Of a stretch of DNA of 28,886 nucleotides, positions 1 to 7,752 are shown piece after piece. The notes below the pieces were generated by a model. That model saw only the letters and a program-made list of their open reading frames with translations, searched no databases and was not told where the DNA came from. Source of the stretch: a virus; IMG/VR virus record IMGVR_UViG_3300034356_002607, positions 1 through 28,886 of that record. One strand, 5' to 3'. How positions within the stretch are numbered: position 1 is the stretch's first letter; each line of letters opens with the position of its first letter. The position numbers and the translations under genes were made by a program.

Positions 1-1
1 C

Positions 2-127
2 AACAAGATGGACATGATGGGCATCGTCACTAAAAACTACTATCAAACAAGAGAGTATTATGGCTTGAATGATGATGACGAATATTTCTTTGAAGATGTT
101 GTAGAGTTTATCAAAGCAAGACTGTGA
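2..127 (+). CDS. C-terminal end of an unknown protein (5' truncated by window)
   Basis: An open frame runs from the window edge to TGA at 125-127, giving 41 residues rich in Asp, Glu and aromatic residues and ending in FIKARL. The stop overlaps the next start as GTGA, a coupled junction seen at many places in this window. No domain can be recognised in what remains. Confidence 0.6.
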   Translation, partial: NKMDMMGIVTKNYYQTREYYGLNDDDEYFFEDVVEFIKARL

Positions 128-402
128 AATATAAAATTACAATCAGTGAAGGATGCACTGCATTCTATACAGAAATCAACGGTAAATTTGTTGGTGGAGA
201 AGATCCACGATACGACTTTACGGAAAAAGAAATTGATGAGCTTATTGATTATCTTTGCGAGCGATTCAAAGAAGAACGCAAACAATGCACGGTACAACTC
301 GACGATTTAATTAAATGCTTTCAACCAGACAGTTGGCACTATGATGACGAGTCCTGCGATCAATGCGGTGATACTGTAAGCACGCAAACTTGGGAATTAT
401 AA
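124..402 (+). CDS. Small acidic hypothetical phage protein
   Basis: A 92-residue protein starting at GTG, overlapping the preceding stop as GTGA. It is acidic, with a predicted beta-rich N-terminus, a helical middle (residues about 32-55) and a C-terminal CDQC pair with an upstream Cys that could bind a metal. I do not recognise a named family. The start is supported by the 4-nt overlap, and no ATG lies in frame near it. It is followed 11 nt downstream by the dioxygenase gene. Confidence 0.75.
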   Translation: MKYKITISEGCTAFYTEINGKFVGGEDPRYDFTEKEIDELIDYLCERFKEERKQCTVQLDDLIKCFQPDSWHYDDESCDQCGDTVSTQTWEL

Positions 403-413
403 TAAATAATGCT

Positions 414-1295
414 ATGAAATTAAAATCACTAGGACACGAGTTGGAGAGTGATGAACAATCTTTTGGATGGTTGCAAGATTGTTCAAAGCACAAAAATGAC
501 GTTGGCGCTTTAAGAGAATTTATGGATACAAATGGTTATTTGTATATTAAAAACTTCTTTTCGCGTGAACTAATTGAAGACGCAAGAAATGCACTGCTGC
601 AAACTCTTAGTGAAAAGGATATTTTTGATTCAGCATACCCACTAATGGATGGAGTATTAAAAGAGGGAGTGCATCCAAAATTTGATAGCGAGTCATGGAA
701 AAATCAACCTGCTCTCAATAGAGTTGTATTTGGTCCAGAAATTAAAGAATTTTATACAAATTTCCTCGGAGGTGATATTCGTCATTTTGATTATATCTGG
801 TTGCGCACAATGGGTCAAGGGCATGGCACTGCACCTCATTGCGATATCGTGTATATGGGCAGAGGTACACACGATCTTTATACTGCATGGATTCCATATG
901 GCGATGTATCGCTTGAGATGGGCGGGTTAATGATTTTAGAAAAGTCTCATCTTCAATCAGATCGTATTAAAAAATATCTTGAATCAGATGTTGACACCTA
1001 TTGTGAAAATATTCCAAACAGAGATGGATGGAAGCATGATGGAGCGCTTACAAACAATCCTCATTCACTGCAACAAAAATTTAATTGCAGATGGTTAACA
1101 TCACAATTTGAAATGGGAGATCTTCTTACCTTCAAGATGAATACAATTCATGGTAGCATAGACAATCAAACTCGAAATATTAGACTTTCAACTGACACCC
1201 GATATCAGAGAGCAGATGAACCAGTCGACGAACGTTGGGTTGGAGCTGATCCAATTGGTCACGGTGAAAATAGTAAAAAAGGTCTGATTTGTTAA
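414..1295 (+). CDS. PhyH-like 2-oxoglutarate/Fe(II) dioxygenase
   Basis: A 293-residue protein of the phytanoyl-CoA dioxygenase (PhyH) type. The Fe(II) facial triad is visible: H142 and D144 in PHCD, and distal H246 in IHGS. R257 in NIRLSTDTRYQ is the likely 2-oxoglutarate carboxylate ligand. The double-stranded beta-helix spans roughly residues 130-265. The frame extends to TTG at 390, but ATG at 414 lies just after the upstream stop and is preferred. The family hydroxylates lipids, small molecules or amino acids; the substrate cannot be read from sequence. The stop overlaps the extended frame of the next gene, so the two are probably co-transcribed. Family assignment is strong; role in infection is unknown. 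Confidence 0.85.
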   Translation: MKLKSLGHELESDEQSFGWLQDCSKHKNDVGALREFMDTNGYLYIKNFFSRELIEDARNALLQTLSEKDIFDSAYPLMDGVLKEGVHPKFDSESWKNQPALNRVVFGPEIKEFYTNFLGGDIRHFDYIWLRTMGQGHGTAPHCDIVYMGRGTHDLYTAWIPYGDVSLEMGGLMILEKSHLQSDRIKKYLESDVDTYCENIPNRDGWKHDGALTNNPHSLQQKFNCRWLTSQFEMGDLLTFKMNTIHGSIDNQTRNIRLSTDTRYQRADEPVDERWVGADPIGHGENSKKGLIC

Positions 1296-1315
1296 TAGTT
1301 AAAATATATCGTGCA

Positions 1316-1975
1316 GTGATTGAAATTTTAGTAGTTAGCGATATTCATCTTGGAACTTCAGTAAGTCAAAAAGAAAAGGTATTAGAAGTTCTTTCGCTTG
1401 ATTTTAACACACTACTAATCAACGGCGACCTATTTGATAACTATTCATTCAAACGCTATGACAAGCGTGATTGGAAAATTCTTGGAAAGATTCGCAAACT
1501 CTCAAAAACACACAATGTTATTTTAGTTAAAGGCAATCATGACAGCAACGCAGACTTTTTAAGTGCGATTACTGGAATGGAACTGCTAGAAAACTATACA
1601 ACCACAATCAATAACAAAAGATTCTTTTTTGAACATGGTGACAAGTATGATCATTGGATAAAACACCGACCATTTTTAACATGGTTTTTTACTGGTATAT
1701 ACTATTGGATACAAAAGTTTGATAGGACACATAGATGTTCAAGGTTTTTAAAACGATTGAGCAAATCTTGGATTGAAGCAAAAAATATAGTTTGTAAAAA
1801 ATTCGTCGAGAAACACGGCAAAAAATATGATGTGCTTCTTGCTGGTCACACCCACTATGCAGAAGTAAGAAAAATCGATTCTTGCACCTATATAAATTCT
1901 GGCTCATTTTGCGAGCATCGCTGTTCTTATGTCGAGATTTATCCTGATGGAAAATTTAAATTAAAATACATTTAG
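1316..1975 (+). CDS. Calcineurin-like metallophosphoesterase
   Basis: About 220 residues with the ordered motifs of the metallophosphoesterase superfamily: VVSDIHLG (D9, H11), INGDLFD, KGNHDSN, FEHGD and AGHTHY, which together build a two-metal active site. It cleaves a phosphomonoester or phosphodiester; the substrate is unknown. The frame is open from TTG at 1289, but GTG at 1316 places the protein start directly before the first beta-strand (IEILVVSD), so I choose it. It is one of three phosphoesterases in the window (see 6788 and 9753). Its size and simple architecture resemble LpxH/YfcE-type enzymes, but that is only a resemblance. Confidence 0.85.
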   Translation: MIEILVVSDIHLGTSVSQKEKVLEVLSLDFNTLLINGDLFDNYSFKRYDKRDWKILGKIRKLSKTHNVILVKGNHDSNADFLSAITGMELLENYTTTINNKRFFFEHGDKYDHWIKHRPFLTWFFTGIYYWIQKFDRTHRCSRFLKRLSKSWIEAKNIVCKKFVEKHGKKYDVLLAGHTHYAEVRKIDSCTYINSGSFCEHRCSYVEIYPDGKFKLKYI

Positions 1976-1978
1976 TTG

Positions 1979-2007
1979 TTTACAAACCGAAGGAACTGTG
2001 GTATAAT
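1979..2007 (+). promoter_or_regulatory. sigma70-type promoter fused to the next ATG
   Basis: TTTACA at 1979-1984, a 17-nt spacer, and TATAAT at 2002-2007. Exactly 6 nt separate the hexamer from ATG 2014, so predicted transcription start coincides with the start codon. Confidence 0.8.
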
Positions 2008-2013
2008 GAGCTT

Positions 2014-2211
2014 ATGCAACAGCTAAGTCCAACTGAAATTTACTCTCTCATCGAGTATGAGAAATTACGGAATTTTGTCGAGCTTGTGTCGAATGGTAAA
2101 CGACCAGATGGTTCATACAACTATTGTCGTGAAGCATTGGAAAAGAAAGCTCAGCAACTGCTGGAAGAATTAAAAGAAATTAAACAAGACGGATTGAGAA
2201 ATCTTTGCTAA
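2014..2211 (+). CDS. Small hypothetical helical protein
   Basis: A 65-residue protein, largely helical, with a charged amphipathic C-terminal half (residues 38-60). There is no recognisable domain. It is the first gene behind the 1979-2007 promoter and has no room for a Shine-Dalgarno, so its mRNA is predicted to be leaderless. The next gene starts 1 nt after its stop. Confidence 0.75.
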   Translation: MQQLSPTEIYSLIEYEKLRNFVELVSNGKRPDGSYNYCREALEKKAQQLLEELKEIKQDGLRNLC

Positions 2212-2212
2212 T

Positions 2213-2368
2213 ATGAAGCTTTGGAGAATATGGGCTAAAGCAATGGGATCAAAGATTAGCGACGATGATCGTGAATCTGATGCTGCTGCAATAGTAAGAA
2301 CAATTTTTTGGATTGTGAATTTGATTACCTGCTTTTTTATTATGGCAAATACAATACGACACTGGTAA
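2213..2368 (+). CDS. Single-span membrane protein, 51 aa
   Basis: A 51-residue frame with a charged N-terminus (KISDDDRESD) followed by one strongly hydrophobic helix, about residues 26-46 (IVRTIFWIVNLITCFFIMA), and a short TIRHW tail. It begins 1 nt after the upstream stop and ends 3 nt before the next ATG, which is the local packing style. Probably a small inner-membrane phage protein; function unknown. Confidence 0.7.
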   Translation: MKLWRIWAKAMGSKISDDDRESDAAAIVRTIFWIVNLITCFFIMANTIRHW

Positions 2369-2371
2369 AAT

Positions 2372-2518
2372 ATGAATAAAAAACCTAAAGTCACTTATGA
2401 ATGCTCGTGTTTAAAATATGGAGTTTTGAGAAGTGCTTGTAGAGGACCACACGGTTGCCAAGCCGAGAGAGACTACGAAGCATATTTGGAATCTAAAAAG
2501 CCTAAAAGTAAACGTTGA
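2372..2518 (+). CDS. Cys-rich small protein, 48 aa
   Basis: A 48-residue basic protein with cysteines in an ECSC pair plus two more in RSACRGPHGC, a spacing compatible with a small zinc site. The C-terminus is lysine-rich. It follows the previous stop by 3 nt. I do not recognise a family. The tight packing and the non-random cysteines support it being real. Confidence 0.6.
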   Translation: MNKKPKVTYECSCLKYGVLRSACRGPHGCQAERDYEAYLESKKPKSKR

Positions 2519-2545
2519 GTCTGGAAAAAACAATAAAATATAATT

Positions 2546-2734
2546 ATGACAACTATTCCTGATAAAGCAGATTTAAAGCGAATCGACAAATACAATTCTT
2601 TGGATCAACTTATGATTCTCAAAGACATTTGTAATCGCATGTATATTGCACGAAACATTACAATGTCGCAAGATTCGATGATTGACAACTTAGAAAAAAT
2701 TGATAGACTGTTCAGAGATGAAAACTACAATTGA
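2546..2734 (+). CDS. Small hypothetical helical protein
   Basis: A 62-residue, highly charged, helical protein. Its start lies in the typical A/T-only context (ATAATT before ATG) with no Shine-Dalgarno. Its last 17 nt overlap the next gene, whose ATG is at 2718. No domain is recognised. Confidence 0.7.
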   Translation: MTTIPDKADLKRIDKYNSLDQLMILKDICNRMYIARNITMSQDSMIDNLEKIDRLFRDENYN

Positions 2735-2990
2735 CATTGTTAGAGAATGTTCTGGAGCAATTATGTCAATTTGCTGTATGACTGCAGCTTTACCACAAAT
2801 TTTTAAAGTGCTTAAAACAAAACATGCATCAGATCTTTCACCACATAGTATTTGTATTGGATTGCTATGTGCTGTCTCTGGACTCATATACACACTAACT
2901 GGTCCATACGGAGTGTGGTTGTTAATTAATTGTATAAGCGGTATTATACTTCAGTCTATAGTATTAATTTGTTGGTCAAAATATAAATGA
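2718..2990 (+). CDS. PQ-loop / SemiSWEET-like membrane transporter
   Basis: A 90-residue protein with three predicted membrane helices (about residues 10-29, 44-64 and 67-87) and the PQ-loop signature LPQIFKVLKTKHASDLS after helix 1. This is the size and layout of one triple-helix bundle, as in bacterial SemiSWEETs, which dimerise to move small sugars. ATG 2718 is chosen over the upstream TTG at 2700 because it starts right before the first helix. Sugar transport is the family expectation, not something the sequence proves; PQ-loop proteins also carry other small solutes. It is unusual cargo for a phage. Confidence 0.8.
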   Translation: MKTTIDIVRECSGAIMSICCMTAALPQIFKVLKTKHASDLSPHSICIGLLCAVSGLIYTLTGPYGVWLLINCISGIILQSIVLICWSKYK

Positions 2991-2994
2991 TATT

Positions 2995-3297
2995 ATGAAA
3001 GAGATTCAATTTGTGTCTGACCTCACTGAAGCAGAAGTGCGACAACTATTATTTGATATCTACGAGCGTATTCCAATCGCTGGTGAAGATCTGTCTTACT
3101 CAGCACTGCCAGATAAAATTACTCGCTATGTTAATGAAGCGCATCGTCTCTTTGCACTAGAAGAAGCGGTAACAGCATATATTGTTGATGAATGTAACAA
3201 TGGAGACATTGGCGTTCAAGATCCGATTAACTTTTTGCTTGCATCTCATCGTATGCTAAGGCATAATCTACACGATACTTGGAAAGAAGAATATTAA
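2995..3297 (+). CDS. Hypothetical protein, 100 aa
   Basis: A 100-residue, acidic, mainly helical protein with no recognised domain. It begins 4 nt after the PQ-loop gene (TGATATTATG) and is followed 1 nt later by a small membrane protein, so it sits in the middle of an operon. Confidence 0.75.
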   Translation: MKEIQFVSDLTEAEVRQLLFDIYERIPIAGEDLSYSALPDKITRYVNEAHRLFALEEAVTAYIVDECNNGDIGVQDPINFLLASHRMLRHNLHDTWKEEY

Positions 3298-3298
3298 T

Positions 3299-3469
3299 AT
3301 GAAAATAAAACTAGAAAAAATTGAAGAGGCATCAGATCGTGCACTAAACAAATTAGAAAATTTAGAGCAGAAATTAAAAAATTTGGATGCTGACACCAAA
3401 CAAAATAAAATTATAATTTGGGTGATAGCATTTATTATTGCTGCAATTATAATCGCACTTAAATCTTAA
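3299..3469 (+). CDS. Coiled-coil protein with C-terminal membrane anchor, 56 aa
   Basis: A 56-residue frame. Residues 4-32 form a heptad-like charged helix (Leu and Ile spaced 3-4 apart), and residues 38-53 form a hydrophobic helix, giving a tail-anchored topology with a short KS end. It starts 1 nt after the upstream stop and ends 3 nt before the next ATG. Function is unknown; the layout would suit a small oligomerising membrane protein. Confidence 0.7.
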   Translation: MKIKLEKIEEASDRALNKLENLEQKLKNLDADTKQNKIIIWVIAFIIAAIIIALKS

Positions 3470-3472
3470 ATT

Positions 3473-3730
3473 ATGGAAGGTAAATATTTTAGATGTGAAT
3501 GCCATTGTGGTGTGCTCTATATGGAGTATGATCCAGATTGGGGTTTAGAGTTTGCAATGTTTGAACGTTGTGTTTCACGATCGTGGTGGAATAGAATACG
3601 TCTTGCTTGGCGAACGCTGTGTGGACGACCATACACTGATATGATCATCTTGAATGACCAACAGATTGCAGATCTTGCAGACTATTTGTTTCTTATACAA
3701 AATCCAGATCAAACTATAAACAATATATAA
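3473..3730 (+). CDS. Hypothetical protein, paralogue of 8056-8310
   Basis: An 85-residue protein with an N-terminal CECHCG cluster, a GLEFAMF segment and the conserved block RPYTDMIILNDQQ. The 8056 protein has the same order (CDCGHGG, TEFAHF, KPYTDMTILNDQE), so the two are paralogues. In both places a paralogue of the following gene (3735) lies downstream. The cysteines suggest metal binding near the N-terminus. Biochemical role is unknown. Confidence 0.8.
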   Translation: MEGKYFRCECHCGVLYMEYDPDWGLEFAMFERCVSRSWWNRIRLAWRTLCGRPYTDMIILNDQQIADLADYLFLIQNPDQTINNI

Positions 3731-3734
3731 TACT

Positions 3735-4019
3735 ATGAACTACGATAAACAAGAGCCTATTAAGATTAGTGTTGAAGGTGGTCTGTCTCCAGACAGGACT
3801 CTTCAACTTACGATGCATCCACATGCTACGATAGAAGAATGGATTGAGACATTCAAGACTATTCTTATTCATCAGACATTTGCAGAAGATACGATAAAAG
3901 AATTGTTTGATAGAGATTATGACGAATCATGTTATGACGCTGATAACGACAATTGTAGCATAGATGAAAATATTACATACCGATCTTTTAAACAAAATAA
4001 TTGGAAACAAGAATTTTAA
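3735..4019 (+). CDS. Hypothetical protein, paralogue of 8997-9293
   Basis: A 94-residue protein. Residues 7-50 (EPIKISVEGG, then IEEWIETFKTIL and HQTF) match the 8997 protein closely. The C-terminal half is acidic and variable but ends in the same NWKQEF/NWKTEF motif. The N-terminal half looks like a small alpha/beta domain. It forms a gene pair with 3473, and the pair exists twice in the window. Function unknown. Confidence 0.8.
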   Translation: MNYDKQEPIKISVEGGLSPDRTLQLTMHPHATIEEWIETFKTILIHQTFAEDTIKELFDRDYDESCYDADNDNCSIDENITYRSFKQNNWKQEF

Positions 4020-4024
4020 AACAT

Positions 4025-4309
4025 ATGAAGATTGCAATTAACGAGTGTCATGGAGGATTTGACCTTTCTGAAATGGGCTTGGCGCTATATAAGGAAAAAG
4101 TTGAAATGACATCTGACTTTCCATTGTATGCTTGGGCAATACCTAGAAATGACGAAAATTTAGTAGCAGTTATTGAAGAATTAGAACATGAGTCATGGGG
4201 AAAATTCTCCGAGTTAAAAATTGTCGAAATTCCAGATGATGTTGAGTGGGAAATTGCTGAGTATGATGGAGTTGAATGGGTAGCTGAGAAACATCGCAAA
4301 TGGAATTAA
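4025..4309 (+). CDS. Conserved-looking hypothetical phage protein, 94 aa
   Basis: A 94-residue protein starting MKIAINECHGGFDLSEM. The C-terminus (EYDGVEWVAEKHRKW) resembles a family I have seen in other phage genomes as an uncharacterised small protein. ATG 4025 is preferred over the upstream TTG at 4001, which would lie inside the previous gene. The gene is followed directly by a strong promoter. Function unknown. Confidence 0.75.
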   Translation: MKIAINECHGGFDLSEMGLALYKEKVEMTSDFPLYAWAIPRNDENLVAVIEELEHESWGKFSELKIVEIPDDVEWEIAEYDGVEWVAEKHRKWN

Positions 4310-4318
4310 AAAAACTTG

Positions 4319-4347
4319 TGTACATTTTTCGAGTTTTAGTGTATAAT
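4319..4347 (+). promoter_or_regulatory. sigma70-type promoter fused to the next ATG
   Basis: TGTACA at 4319-4324, a 17-nt spacer, TATAAT at 4342-4347, and 6 nt to ATG 4354. Same geometry as 1979-2007. Confidence 0.75.
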
Positions 4348-4353
4348 TAGGCT

Positions 4354-4944
4354 ATGATTATTGATACATACAGTCCCAATCCTTGGAGAGTTTTTAAACA
4401 TCCTTCGCTGCTGTTTAACAGCTTTTATTGGAGCGATATCAAATACCAAATCAAAGCATGGTTTAATCCACGTCAGAAATGGTTGACAAAAACTATTCCT
4501 AACACATGGTGTGACAAGACTGCTCTTATTCCGCACTTACTTTTTACTTGTCTCACACACTATGTAGAAGACGAAAAAGGTCTTCAAGATCACATTGATT
4601 GGACTGAAGATCTTGAAAAAGGATATATCTCGCAAGAGTATGTTGATAGTGTTAAAAACACTGATAATGAACTTCGTGAGGTTTATAATTATATTAAAAC
4701 TGAACGTCCCGAACTTGAAAAACAACATGAGAATTCTTATCCAACACCAAGTTCAAAAGCAATAAATGATATTTTTGTTGAGAATAAAGATGGAAGCTGT
4801 ACAATGAAAAGCTGTGAAGAGCTTTATGGTATGCCATATAAAGAAGCATATGCTAAGACTCATCGTCTTGAAGCACTAATTGAAGAAAAAGATATGTGGG
4901 CTATGAAGACTATCATCAAACACTATCAAAAAATGTGGACATGA
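4354..4944 (+). CDS. Hypothetical protein, 196 aa
   Basis: A 196-residue soluble protein. The first ~75 residues are rich in Trp, Phe and Pro, with motifs such as FNPRQKWLTK and IPNTWCDK. The rest is helical and charged. It is the first gene behind the 4319 promoter and is predicted to be translated from a leaderless message. Its stop overlaps the next start as ATGA. I recognise no catalytic motif. Confidence 0.75.
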   Translation: MIIDTYSPNPWRVFKHPSLLFNSFYWSDIKYQIKAWFNPRQKWLTKTIPNTWCDKTALIPHLLFTCLTHYVEDEKGLQDHIDWTEDLEKGYISQEYVDSVKNTDNELREVYNYIKTERPELEKQHENSYPTPSSKAINDIFVENKDGSCTMKSCEELYGMPYKEAYAKTHRLEALIEEKDMWAMKTIIKHYQKMWT

Positions 4945-5750
4945 ACATCCAAAGTTGTCTAGAGTGCGATGCTTTAGCAAGTCATGGCTATAATGACGGT
5001 CCATGTGATAAACATACAAATATGAAATATAAATCAGTAGAAGAATTAAAAGAACATATTCTAAGTGAAATAGAGGATGGTGATATATTTGAAGAGTATC
5101 TCTTTAAAAAATATCCTCGTTTGTTTCCAACTAATGAGAATGGAGAGTTATTGCCACAAAGTCAACGTTGTTGGAATGATTGTCCAATTGGATGGATGAG
5201 CATTGTCGATTCATTGTTTGGGTGTATTGATGACTATGTGTCGCACCATAAGCATACTGAAATTAATCCTAAGCAAAGGCTTCGTCTAAAGTTTCGTCAA
5301 CTATATTGGAAATATGTAAGAGATCCAATTTATAGAAAGTTCAATCCATATAGAGATTTTGAAAAGCGACTGCCCAAAGGTGCAAAGTTTGCTTCTCCAA
5401 GTAATGAAGAGAGAGAGAAAATTAACAAAACTTTTGCTGCACGTATTCGTAATATTGTAAGTACAATTGATAAAATTCTTTTTAATCGTCTAGATCTTTA
5501 TATTGGAGTCTCTCCACCTTCTGTAACGATTGCTCAATACAAAGAAAAGTTTGGCACTCTACGTGTCTATTATGATGGTGGCAATGATGTTGTAAAAGGT
5601 ATGGTTCGTTATGCCGAACATCTTTCTTCACTTACTTGCCAATATACTGGAAAGTGTGGACAACTATGCAAGCGCGGATCGTGGTATACTACATTGTGTG
5701 ATGAGGAAGCGCAGAAAGCAGGTTATAAACCGTGTAAAGAAGATATATAG
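4941..5750 (+). CDS. Hypothetical protein with N-terminal zinc-finger-like motif
   Basis: A 269-residue protein. C6 and C9, then C22 and H25, give a CxxC-x12-CxxH pattern typical of a small zinc site. A second cysteine-rich segment lies at the C-terminus (LTCQYTGKCGQLCKRG, then a final PC). The middle is basic and helical. ATG 4941 overlaps the upstream stop (ATGA) and is preferred over the frame extension to 4896. Metal binding at both ends could indicate nucleic-acid contact, but that is inference. Confidence 0.75.
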   Translation: MNIQSCLECDALASHGYNDGPCDKHTNMKYKSVEELKEHILSEIEDGDIFEEYLFKKYPRLFPTNENGELLPQSQRCWNDCPIGWMSIVDSLFGCIDDYVSHHKHTEINPKQRLRLKFRQLYWKYVRDPIYRKFNPYRDFEKRLPKGAKFASPSNEEREKINKTFAARIRNIVSTIDKILFNRLDLYIGVSPPSVTIAQYKEKFGTLRVYYDGGNDVVKGMVRYAEHLSSLTCQYTGKCGQLCKRGSWYTTLCDEEAQKAGYKPCKEDI

Positions 5751-5762
5751 ATATATAAAATT

Positions 5763-6170
5763 ATGAAAACAATATTAATAATTACTTTCACTTGTTTATT
5801 AGCTTCATGCGAAATATTTACACGTACTCCTCAAAACCCAGAATGGAAAGTGATGCAATCAATGCCAAATTCATGCTTGCCAACTGCTATCACATTTAAA
5901 GAATCACTTGGTAAAAAAGTAAAATGGAGTGAGGTTCTTCTTTATCGTTATAAGAGTAATATTGATGGAAAGGATTATGGTCATGCGGTAGTAGCGTATA
6001 TGTATCCAATTGGAAAAAATATGCTATGGACCTATGATAATGTTGGAAGTTTTAGAGTACGTGAGTATATTACTGAACCACTAAAAATTGCACAAGAAAC
6101 AGAAAACTCTAGAAAACGTAATTATAATAGGGTCTATTACGCAGAATATTTAAGTAATATACAAGAATAA
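5763..6170 (+). CDS. Lipoprotein with papain/C39-like Cys-His-Asp pattern
   Basis: A 135-residue protein with a lipoprotein signal: basic MK, hydrophobic residues 3-12 and a lipobox LASC with C16 as the lipid-modified residue. The mature part has NSCLPTAITF, then YGHAVVAY, then WTYDNVGS. This order of Cys, His and Asp in small-residue contexts resembles cysteine peptidases of the papain/C39 fold. It is predicted to be anchored in the outer leaflet or periplasm. A phage role in envelope modification or exclusion is possible. The peptidase idea rests on motif order only. Confidence 0.75.
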   Translation: MKTILIITFTCLLASCEIFTRTPQNPEWKVMQSMPNSCLPTAITFKESLGKKVKWSEVLLYRYKSNIDGKDYGHAVVAYMYPIGKNMLWTYDNVGSFRVREYITEPLKIAQETENSRKRNYNRVYYAEYLSNIQE

Positions 6171-6185
6171 AACCATTCTTAGAAT

Positions 6186-6791
6186 ATGGATAAAAATACC
6201 TTTATAGCAAAAGCAGTAAATGAATTGCTCGATGACGGCTTTTCAATAAAGCTTATTATGACAAGAGCTATAGATGGTAAATATGGTGGTTGGTTTGATG
6301 ATAATAAAGATCAAAAAGAATTTGTAGTCGCAATGAAACGCGACTGTGCATTTGAAATATTTGTGCATGAATATTCTCATTACTTACAATGGAAACATCA
6401 TCGTAAATTCTTTAATTCAAAAGTGAAAGGATGTGACATTTTGTTCAACTGGCTTGATGGTAAGAGATACTCTAAAAAGATAGTATCTCAGGCAGTAAAG
6501 GATGCTATAGAATTGGAATGGCATTGTGAGTGTATTGCACTTCAAACTATCAAAAAATATAAACTTGATATTGATGTCGATAACTACACACGAGGCGCAA
6601 ACTGCTATCTATTCTTTTATCATACTGTTGAAAAATTAAGATCATGGACTAAAAATAGTAAATCTCCATACTCTCCAGCTCTTAGAAAACTTTCATCAAC
6701 ACAATTGCATTCATTAGATTTTTACTTAGATCCTAATAACTATAACGACAAACTTAAAAAAAGACACGAGAAAATATGCAGTCAATTATGA
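6186..6791 (+). CDS. HExxH metallopeptidase-like protein
   Basis: A 201-residue soluble protein with HEYSH at residues 61-65 (EIFVHEYSHYLQW), the zincin zinc-binding helix. A second helix with IELEWHCE around residues 108-115 could supply the third ligand. There is no signal peptide. It is about the size of minimal zincins in phages and ImmA-like contexts. The substrate is unknown. Another HExxH protein lies at 10877. The stop overlaps the next gene as ATGA. Confidence 0.75.
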   Translation: MDKNTFIAKAVNELLDDGFSIKLIMTRAIDGKYGGWFDDNKDQKEFVVAMKRDCAFEIFVHEYSHYLQWKHHRKFFNSKVKGCDILFNWLDGKRYSKKIVSQAVKDAIELEWHCECIALQTIKKYKLDIDVDNYTRGANCYLFFYHTVEKLRSWTKNSKSPYSPALRKLSSTQLHSLDFYLDPNNYNDKLKKRHEKICSQL

Positions 6792-7459
6792 ACAAACCAA
6801 TTTATATAGTAGGAGACATCCATGGCAAATGGGATCAGCTTTTCTTAAAAATTAAAGCATCAGAAATTCGTAACTTCACACTGATTGGTGTGGGCGATTT
6901 GGGTATTGGATTTAAACTTGACAAACAACAATCTCGTCAGTTTGACTATATCAATAGTTTTTTTGGTGGCAAGGGCATTGACTTTATTGGCATTCGTGGC
7001 AATCATGATGATCCATCTTATTTTGATGGAAGAGTAAGCATGAGTAATTTTAAACTATTGTCCGATTATACTTATCTAACGCTAAACGACAAAAAGTTTG
7101 GTTTTGTTGGTGGGGCAGTTAGCGTTGATCGTCGTATGCGAACAGAAGGTATCTCATACTGGAAAGATGAAAAGTTTGTTTTAGATCATTCTAAAATAAA
7201 GCGTTGTGATATACTTGTAACACATAGCGCACCTACATGGAGTGGTTCATTTGACAAAGATGGAATTTCTAGTTGGTGTGATCGTGATGAAACACTTTGG
7301 GATGAGTGTTTACAAGAACGCAAAGATCATGATGTGTTAATCAAACTTTGTGGAGCATCTCGTCACTATTGCGGTCATTTTCATCAGTATTCTGTAGTTG
7401 ACTTTGATGGATGTGTGAGTACAATATTAGACGAACTAGAAATCAAAGAAATAAGATGA
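6788..7459 (+). CDS. Metallophosphoesterase, PPP-like
   Basis: A 223-residue protein with GDIHGKWDQ (D10, H12), GVGDLGIG, GNHDDP, THSAP and CGHFHQ. The DIHG form of the first motif is typical of PPP-type phosphatases and ApaH-like enzymes, but the usual GDxVDRG is replaced by GDLGIG, so it is a divergent member. Start ATG 6788 gives the common ATGA overlap. The substrate is not determinable. The following gene again overlaps as ATGA. Confidence 0.85.
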   Translation: MNKPIYIVGDIHGKWDQLFLKIKASEIRNFTLIGVGDLGIGFKLDKQQSRQFDYINSFFGGKGIDFIGIRGNHDDPSYFDGRVSMSNFKLLSDYTYLTLNDKKFGFVGGAVSVDRRMRTEGISYWKDEKFVLDHSKIKRCDILVTHSAPTWSGSFDKDGISSWCDRDETLWDECLQERKDHDVLIKLCGASRHYCGHFHQYSVVDFDGCVSTILDELEIKEIR

Positions 7460-7749
7460 ACAAACAACTTACTATTGAAGAACTAAATAAAATTTTAGAT
7501 TCATATATTGCTTTGAAAAAAGTAATGGACAAAGCACATGATGCGGGGTTTATGGATATTAATGGTTCATTTTACAATACAGTTTGGAAAGCATTTGAAG
7601 ATACAGTAGATATTGTTGATCCAGATGGTTGGATTATGTGGTATATTTATGATAATGATATGGGAGAAAGAGGAATGCAAGTAAAGATTGGTGATGAAGA
7701 ATTTTCTGTTGAAAATAGAAGAGATTTATTGAAGGTAATGAATTCTTAA
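7456..7749 (+). CDS. Hypothetical protein, 97 aa
   Basis: A 97-residue acidic protein. The N-terminal half is helical (IEELNKILDSYIALKK); the C-terminal half is rich in Trp and Tyr (DGWIMWYIYDNDMGERG). ATG 7456 overlaps the upstream stop, and the longer frame from 7411 lies inside the previous gene. No named family is recognised. Confidence 0.75.
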   Translation: MNKQLTIEELNKILDSYIALKKVMDKAHDAGFMDINGSFYNTVWKAFEDTVDIVDPDGWIMWYIYDNDMGERGMQVKIGDEEFSVENRRDLLKVMNS

Positions 7750-7752
7750 ATT

